DNA from: Strigamia acuminata
Taxonomy: Eukaryota > Arthropoda > Chilopoda > Geophilomorpha > Linotaeniidae
Direction of reading: 5' to 3'
DNA: 64,000 nucleotides
Assembly (NCBI GenBank): GCA_949358305.1
Contig: OX442320.1
Coordinates: forward strand, 8,262,259-8,326,258
The notes under the pieces are model-generated. The model was not told the origin of the DNA. It saw only the letters and a program-made list of their open reading frames with translations, and did not search any database. Below are positions 57,096-64,000 of the stretch, in pieces (position 1 is the first letter of the stretch; each line of letters opens with the position of its first letter). The position numbers and the translations under genes were made by a program.

Positions 57096-57649
57096 GTTGT
57101 TTGTGGATGTTTAGGAGAATGGAGTAGACGTCTGTAGGCGCACGCAACTGAAATAACGACGGAATATTAAATTTTGGCGCCAATTCGGTTGTTTGGGTGC
57201 CTCAAATTGACACTAGGTGGTAAGTTATGTAAATAAAATTAACGTGTTACTAACGATGTGTCAAATGTTTAAAATTATGGTGAACGAACGAATTTTTTTT
57301 ATATTTTTAATGCGGAATAATTTTGTTTAAAGAAATCTTTCTTTTCAGTTTGGGTTTGAATGACGTCATCGGTAATCAAATCGCGGTTTGGAGCGGTTCT
57401 AGTTGGAAATTGTTGGCGCGAGGTGTCAGCGTTGAACCGGAAATACAGTACGAGGGAAGAAATTTCACCGAAATACCTCATTAAATATTCATCGTATTGT
57501 TAATTAGTCATCATTAATTTCAATCTGGGAACTAATTTTTCAAAGGGTAGTTTTGTGATCGGATGTTCCGTGGGCAAGTTGTTGGCCAAACCCGGAAGTG
57601 ACGAAATAGTGACGGGAGGAGTGGAGAACAATACAAACAGACAACACTG
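57096..57649. promoter_or_regulatory. divergent promoter region of TK1 and the unidentified gene
   Basis: Contains a CRE palindrome TGACGTCA at 57361-57368. The segment 57340-57490, including that CRE and the sequence CTCATTAAATATTCATCG, is repeated in the same orientation near 59880-59995. Confidence 0.5.
57340..57492. repeat. direct repeat, left copy
   Basis: Matches 59880-59993: shared blocks CTTTTCAGTTTG, AATGACGTCATCG, TTGAACCGGAAATAC and CCTCATTAAATATTCATCG. The right copy lacks about 35 bp in the middle. Confidence 0.7.
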
Positions 57650-59312
57650 ATGAAGTTAATATCATGTTTGACATTTATTATTTGCTATTTTCGAATTGAG
57701 GGTGATATCACATTCTTAAAAAATCGAGAAGTTTCACTTCACACACTTTTTTTGTTCCTTCTTTTTTATTTTGTATTTCTTTTAAAATCTCAGGGAAAAA
57801 CAAATGGCACACAATACATCCCCAATTACTGTACAACATTGCAGCTGTTTCAGGTAAAATAAAATAAAATCCATCTATATCACCAAAATCAATTCTATAT
57901 AAGGCTTATTTATCAAGTTCGCCATTCTGTCTATTTGTGTGCAGTAAAATTTGAAAGTACAGTCGCAAGTAATGATTATATCGACGTGAACGATTCAACG
58001 AATCCAATACGCCGACCGATTGTCTCTGTAATGAATCCGACAAGAAGAATTATTGCGCTTAAAGGTAAAATAAATAAATGAATAAAATTCGAATACTTGT
58101 GATTTTGTTGTTGATTTTTTAAATCGATTTATAGGGCACTTAAAATAAACGATGTAATGCTGAACCGTGTGAAAGAGGCAGACCATAACATTTGATGTTT
58201 GTTGCTGGAAGTGCAGCCGTCTATTGCTGGGAAACCGAAGCCAACACTTTATAGGACATTTGTGATCTTTTGGGATTCCAGCTTGAACGACTTTACAGAT
58301 TACAGAATCACTTTGCTTGGAAGATTTGCGTGGTGATGAATCGAAATCGACAAACCTAGGTGCGCTGGCTTCACTAGGTCTCCCAACTGCTCACTGCATC
58401 CCAGCTACAAATGCCACAAGAAAAATTCAACTAAAATTATAATTTATAATCAAGTTCGACTTTGTTCTCATTCAACAACTTGTCCAACTGTTCGTGACTG
58501 AGTTGCAATTCAGAACAGTGCAAGGAAGGAAAGTGCGAAAAACAAATATATATATATATTTTTTTAAGTTTATAATTTAATTAATAAATTTTTCTCGTTT
58601 TAGCTTCGGCCGATGTGTTTTTTCCAGCTAATCTGCATGCTAACTGGGAAATCATCGATTTTCAAGTTGATTTCCGGAATAATCGCAATCGCCGAGAGCA
58701 GACAGTTATCATTCGTGTGGTTTATTACAAATAAATAAATTTTGGACATTTTTTAATTGAATTTATCGATTCCAGGCGCTGTGCATGAGCGTGGACCGGC
58801 GGAATGTAATTGACTACATCGCGAGAGTGTTGCAAAACGATTTGACGTTGCGATTTGCCACTAGGAATGACTTCGTCCGTGCTGAGGAGCTGAAAGTGTA
58901 AGTTATTCTCAGGCGGCCAGATTCGCAAAGGTGAATTTAAGGGATCGATTTGGATTTAAATTTAATTTTATTTGCGCTTGATTTAGGCCGGGAAAAAGTC
59001 TCTGATGCTTCTACATTTTGAGTTGCAACAAGGGCACGAACATTTGGACAAATTGTTGAATGAGAACAAGGTATAAGTTGATTATAAATTGTAATTTGTT
59101 TAGTTGAAATTTTGTTTTGGCTTTAATGTGAATACAGGAAGCAGTTGGGAGATTTGAGTGAAGCCAGAACACCTTGGTGTGTCGCTTTCGATACATCACG
59201 GCAGCGCAAATGTTCCCAGCAGCAAAGTGATTCAGTAATCTGGAAGTCTTTCAAGCTTGAATCCCGAAAGAACACAATGTCGGATAAAGTGTTGATCTCG
59301 GTTTCCCAATAA
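57650..59312 (+). CDS. unidentified protein gene spanning a palindromic duplication
   Basis: I do not recognise this family. Seven GT-AG exons can be joined in one frame: 57650-57701, 57794-57853, 57945-58064, 58604-58719, 58776-58895, 58987-59070, 59142-59312; total 723 nt, 240 aa. The start MKLISCLTFIICYF looks like a short signal peptide. The middle exons read DFRNNRNRREQTVIIRV and VLQNDLTLRFATRNDF; later come LQQGHEHLDKLLNENK and the end KVLISVSQ. Exons 6-7 and their intron are repeated, inverted and decayed, inside intron 3 (58107-58520), and an inverted echo of exon 3 may lie at 59545-59600. An alternative open frame on the minus strand at about 59125-59450 is equally intact over the right arm. 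The model is supported mainly by phase and splice signals. Confidence 0.35.
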
Positions 59313-59475
59313 TAGATGGCTGCATTTTTTATTAAAACAATTGTTTTGGCAGGAAATACCCTTCCAGAAACAAACATCCAATTTAATGGTTTTCCTCTAA
59401 ATTCGACGTTCAGAACGATGTCGTATTTTTGAAGTGCTGTTAGTGCTATAAATAGATTTTAAAAAAATCAAATGT
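58107..59475. repeat. inverted repeat with about 400-bp arms
   Basis: The left arm 58107-58520 is the reverse complement of the right arm 59005-59475, with substitutions, small indels and a roughly 37-bp insertion in the right arm. Matching blocks include CAACTTGTCCAACTGTTCGT versus its complement at 59030-59055 and GGGAAACCGA followed by CAACACTTTAT. The left arm has a 1-nt deletion and stops, so it is decayed in either reading. Confidence 0.85.
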
Positions 59476-60024
59476 TTCGAGCAAAATGGCCGAAAAAAGA
59501 AGAAAGCATTGATTAACAAATAAATTTATTTTCATATTTTACCTTGTTCTTTTTGACGAAATAAGCGTCATTGAAAGCGGTACAGGATAAATTTGAAACT
59601 GCTCTTGAATTATTAAACAATTTAATTAAATAACGATGTGTGGTCTGCTTTTCCACGTGGAAAAGTTGGTTTTATTGAAATTGGGATTCTATCAAACGAT
59701 TGAATCTTCGGACTGGACTTTAATTTGAAACTAACTTGGTTGCCGTCTAGCGTGAATTGTAGCAAACTACTTTTTGGAAGTCGCGAAAGATGGCGTCAGG
59801 ATTTTTATTTAGCTCAAATCGGTACATTCCGACCTACGAACGTGTTTTTTCGAAATTTTAATCCGAACTATTTTCAAATATCTTTTCAGTTTGAGTTTTA
59901 ATGACGTCATCGATAATCAAACTGCGGCATTGAACCGGAAATACCGCACGAGAAAATTCATCAAAGTGCCTCATTAAATATTCATCGCATTTTTCAAGTT
60001 TGAAGAGAAACAAGTAAACATTTG
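59476..60024. other. non-coding interval with duplicated upstream segment
   Basis: Contains a possible inverted echo of exon 3 near 59545-59600 and the right copy of the direct repeat at 59880-59993 with a CRE TGACGTCA at 59902-59909. No promoter-driven gene follows because the copia element begins at 60025; the duplicate gene may have been lost or displaced. Confidence 0.45.
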
Positions 60025-60188
60025 TGTTATGCTGGAGGATTCCACGAAATGAAAAGAATGGTTTTGAACAGGAAACAAAACAACACGACTAAGCAAAACA
60101 GAGTAGTCATGGTAACTTAACTGTAACAATGTAAAACCTTAGCAACTAGTAATCACACATTTCTTAACCATAACAATTGATCTCAACA
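60025..60188 (-). repeat. 3' long terminal repeat of the copia element
   Basis: A 164-bp segment, TGTTATGCTGG ... GATCTCAACA on the plus strand, has TG...CA ends and lies directly after a purine-rich tract (AGGGGAAGC on the minus strand, about 60190-60198), the place of the polypurine tract. The partner LTR is beyond the right edge. Confidence 0.6.
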
Positions 60189-60211
60189 ATGCTTCCCCTG
60201 AAACCTATTAT

Positions 60212-63200
60212 TTATCGTATAATCGGTTTCACTCCTAATGAGTTTCTAAACATTTCAAATTTCACTTTAGCCAAAGGTTTCGTGAACACATCGGCCTCGT
60301 TGTTTTCAGTTGGAACAAATTCCAATTTAATTCGTTTGGATTTAATTTGCTCTCTGATGTAGTGATACCTGACGTCAATATGTTTTGATCGCCGGTTTTC
60401 TACATTGCTCTGTGCGAATGCCTTCGCGGGCTGATTATCGCATTTCAACACTGTCGGTCCTCCAATCAGTGCTGGCAAACCCAATTCTTCGATCAAGCGT
60501 CGCATCCAGATAATGTCTTTAGAGCAATCACACATCGAGATATACTCGGACTCCATGCTGCTTGTTGCCACAACTTTTTGTTTTCGACTTTGCCATATCA
60601 CCAAGTTATCGGCCAGCTTCAACGAATTTCCGCTATAAGATCTTCGATCCATTTTGCAGTTCGCCCAGTCTGCGTCTGCGAATGCCGTCAACAATCCTTT
60701 CTTGTTGCTGAACACCAGTCCAAAAGATTTGGTGCCTGCCAGATATCTCAAAATCCGTTTGGCCATTTGCCAGTGGTTTGCTTTTGGCTTGCTGTTGAAT
60801 TGAGCCAACACGTTCACGGCATGTGAGATATCTGGTCTCGTACTGTTGGCCAGATAAGACAAACAACCGATCACTTCTCTGTAAGGCTCGATCGTTAATT
60901 CTTCAAATTCTTTCAGTTCCGTCTTCTCGTTGTCAGAACAAGTCACCATCGATGTTGCCATCGGTTTGGAGTCTGCCATGTTGAATCTCTTCAAGACCTT
61001 TTCAGTATATTTTTCTTGCGTTAAAAACATATTTCCACTTTTGTCTTGTCCGAATTCGATCCCCAACATATACTTCAAACGTCCAAGTTCCTTGATGTCA
61101 AAACATTTGCGAAGTTTCTTTTTAATCTCTCGACACATGTTGTCCGACTGTCCGGCTATGATCATGTCATCGACGTAAACCCCGATGATCCCACGTTCAT
61201 TTCCTATTTGGATCCAATAGACACATGCATCCGATAGACAACGTTTGAAACCCTGTTTCTTCAGTTCCTCGTCCAATTTGTCGTTCCATGCGCGACCTGA
61301 TTGCTTTAGTCCGTATAACGACTTAATTAGTCGACAAACTTTGTTTTTCAGGTTTTTCAAGTTTTTCATCACTAATCCCTCTGGAATTTCCATGTAGACT
61401 TCTTCTTCGAGGACTCCGTTGAGATAAGCAGTCGTCACATCGATTTGTTCCATCACCCAACCCAAAACTACCGCTATTGCAATTATGAGTCGCATCGTCG
61501 CAATTCCTGCCACTGGTGAATATGTTTCTGTATAATCGTGTCCGTAACGCTGCGTAAATCCTTTCGCCACCAGTCGCCCTTTGTACCGCTCCACCGAACC
61601 ATCCGGGTTTTGTTTGATTCTAAACACCCACTTGCAGCCAATAGCTTTACTGTCCTTGGGCAAATCCGTAATCTCCCAAGTTTTGTTCTTGTGCAAACTG
61701 TTCAACTCGTCGTCTATCGCGGTTTTCCATTCAGTTGCGTCTGTGGAGTTCAAAGCCTCTTGGTATGTAGACGGTTCTCCAAATTGACAAAACATCGCTG
61801 TCCCTTCGAGATCCTCTCCCTCTTCATCTTCTTCTACTTCTTCTCCCGTTTCTGCAACTTCCGGTTCCGCTTGCTGTTGCACCCGACTTCGGAGTGTCAT
61901 TTGCGTTGGCTCATATTGCTTCGGAACAGCCTCGGCCTTTGTTGGTCGTCCACGTTTTGGTTTGGGCACTGGCGGAACTTGTTTCGGTTCGTCCTTGTCG
62001 CTATCAAAAACAAGAGTCATGACTTCTTTCGCATCTTGTTCGTTGGTTTCGTTGAACCCAAAATCGCTTTCTTTAAATACGACGTCACATGAAGTCATCA
62101 CCTTTCTTTTCTTGGTATTCCAGAGTCTATATGTCTTTTCCCCCGCTGAATACCCAAGAAATATGCACTTTTCTCCGCGTTCGTCCAGTTTTCTTCTTTT
62201 AGGCGCCGGAACGTGCATCACCGCGTTGCAGCCAAACACTCTTAGGTGTTTTACAGACGGCGTCCTTTGATGTGGTGTCTTGCCGGTAATATGAGTTACT
62301 GTTTGGTTTCTCACGTACACCGCAGTATTGACCGCTTCAGCCCAAAAGTCTGCGCTCAAACGCGACTGGATCAAACTCGACCGTACTAAATCTAACAAAG
62401 TTCTGTTCAGTCTTTCGGAAATCCCGTTCTGTTGAGGCGTATACACCGCGGTTCGTTGGTGTGTGATTCCTCTTTCTGCTAAAAACTTGTCAAATTCTTC
62501 ATTACAATACTCGAGCCCATTGTCCGTTCGCAACGCTTTTATTTTCCTTCCCGTCTTCCTTTCCACTCTGGTCAGGTAATCTTGAAATTTTTCAAGCGCT
62601 TGGGACTTGTGTGTTAGAAAATAAACGTCGATTTTTCTCGTTTTATCGTCAACAAAAGTAACGTAATAACGATGACCGCCCTTGCTTCTTGTCTGGAACG
62701 GACCAGCAAGATCTGAGTGGACCAAATCCAAAATCCCGGGAGCCAATTTCCGTTCTTCTTTATTAAATGGCTGCCTTTTGGATTTGCCTTGGAGGCAACT
62801 GTCACATTTGTTGATCGCGTTTTTATTGATCTCCAAATCCCTGACTTTGTCCTTTTTAGACATCTTATGCAGACTGTCCAGTGACACGTGCATAAAACGT
62901 TGATGCCAAATTTCGTTTTTGGTCGCTTTCGTCGTTGCTGCCAAAATATGCTGAGTGGACTCGCTGACTACATACATCCCATTTTCTTTCTTCGCTCGAA
63001 GAACTTCAATGTCTCTCGAATTCATAACGTGACAAAATCCGTCTTTAAACGTCAACCAGTAGCCTTTTGCTTCGAGTTGCGCGACAGACAGCAAACTCAT
63101 CGTTACTTCCGGTACAAACAGTACCCCTTTCAGGAGCGTTGGCACTGCTTGCCCTTCGTAAACAAAATTCACGCTAACATCCCCTTGGCCTTCCACCTTG

Positions 63201-64000
63201 ACCTTCTTTCCGTTGGCGATGTTTATTTCCGCCACTTTGGGATCTTCGGTCGTCACAAATTTCCTTTTCTGTGCTGTCATGTGATGACTCGCCCTCGAAT
63301 CGATTACCCAAACATCATTGGAATCCGCTTGTGCCGCTAACGCTGACATGACGTTGACCTTCTTTTGATCGCCGGAATCTTTTGATGCGTTACTTCTTTC
63401 CTTTTTGGGTTTATGACAGTCTCTCGCATAGTGACCGAATTTGTTACAATTGTAACATTTGATCTTTTTAAGATCACGTTGCTGTGGAATCTTGTTTGCA
63501 ATTAACACAGCTGGGTCCCGTTTGGTGTTGTCTGAAGTCTCTCTTCTTGAGGATTCTGCCAATATCATGTCTTTTATTTTGTTTGACGTGAAATCCGCTT
63601 TTGCGATTGTGTGTACTGACGTAATCAGTCCTTCGTATTCTTTGGTCAAACCACATAACATGGCCCAAGCCAAATCTGTGTCCCCGACTGTTTGGCCCGC
63701 ATTCGTTAACCTCTCGGAACATTCGGACACCCTCATGAGATACTTGTCCATACTTTCACCGGTTTGCTTCATTGTTGAATAAAGCTCTCGGCGGAGCTGA
63801 ACGATGCGTAACGAATTCGTCGGTTCGTAAACTTCTTTCAGTCGATCCCAGGCTTCTTTTGGACTTTTCAACCCCCGTATGTGAGACTGCTGTTGCGTTT
63901 TAATAGTCAACCCAATTATTGAAAAAGCTTTATTGGTCAGTTCCAATAACTTCGCTGGGTCAGCTTCTTTTTCATTCCCTTCGACCACAGCCCAAAGTTT
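60212..64000 (-). mobile_element. Ty1/copia LTR retrotransposon, gag-pol polyprotein, 5' end outside window
   Basis: One open frame of more than 1,260 codons runs off the window edge. Order on the minus strand: gag with the CCHC zinc knuckle CYNCNKFGHYARDC; protease region DSRASHH; integrase with an HHCC finger (HQRFMHV ... CDSCLQGK) and DDE residues in VHSDLAG, RTDNGLEY and QNGISERLNR; reverse transcriptase with KWVFRIKQNPDG and the YVDDMII active site; RNase H with SSMESEYIS and KHIDVRYHYIRE. This order (integrase before RT) defines copia. All domains are in frame with no stop, so the insertion is young. The protease motif reads Asp-Ser-Arg instead of Asp-Ser-Gly, which would impair the aspartic protease. 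Confidence 0.97.

Noticed and set aside
59123-59377. Minus-strand 84-residue frame reading NAAIYYWETEINTL
   Set aside because: Not dismissed entirely: it is the antisense of exon 7 within the palindrome and could belong to an inverted gene copy, but no complete minus-strand gene with matching phases could be built.
61538-62092. 184-residue plus-strand frame
   Set aside because: It is antisense to the copia reverse transcriptase and integrase region with no own similarity.

Overview
This is a gene-dense, AT-rich stretch of animal nuclear DNA. It is eukaryotic: nearly every gene is split by GT-AG introns, mostly 45-75 nt long, and AATAAA signals follow several stop codons. The gene set is animal: a monoamine-type SLC6 transporter, rabphilin with a FYVE-like zinc finger and two C2 domains, the Hv1 proton channel, SRSF1, POLDIP2, PRKRIP1, HEATR6, MTO1, COQ5 and PI4KA. 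Short introns, very short intergenic gaps and one operon-like gene pair suggest a compact invertebrate genome, perhaps of a lineage that uses spliced-leader trans-splicing (tunicates are one option). I cannot fix the taxon from sequence alone.

Layout, left to right: SLC6 transporter (+, 5' end outside the window), RNF10 (-), ASPHD-type hydroxylase-like protein (+), rabphilin (-), MTO1 (+), SRSF1 (-), dynein light chain LC8 (+), COQ5 (-), an actinoporin-like protein (+) followed 106 nt later by a sushi plus C-type-lectin type II membrane protein (+), POLDIP2 (-), HEATR6 (+), PRKRIP1 (-), HVCN1 (+), a RhoGAP-like protein (-), a calmodulin-like protein (+), PI4KA (-), thymidine kinase (-), an unidentified gene inside a palindromic duplication (+), and a Ty1/copia retrotransposon (-) that runs off the right edge. 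Strand flips at 16 of the 18 neighbouring host-gene pairs, so nearly every promoter is a shared divergent one and nearly every 3' end faces another. The two same-strand pairs are actinoporin-like/lectin and TK1/PI4KA.

The genes do not form one pathway. Local themes are mitochondrial function (MTO1, COQ5, POLDIP2), membrane and vesicle signalling (rabphilin, PI4KA, SLC6), and a probable defence or surface pair (pore-former-like plus lectin). Transposable elements sit mainly in introns: two hAT-like elements with exact 8-bp target-site duplications, other MITE-like inverted repeats, and a large foldback that fills most of a POLDIP2 intron next to a 27-nt microexon. Most larger introns hold local minisatellites.

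The best candidates for something new are the actinoporin-like/lectin gene pair, the foldback-filled intron, and the palindrome at 57.6-59.6 kb, where a gene carries inverted copies of its own 3' exons within its intron. Exon boundaries were read by eye from splice signals, reading phase and family similarity, and may be off by a base or two.
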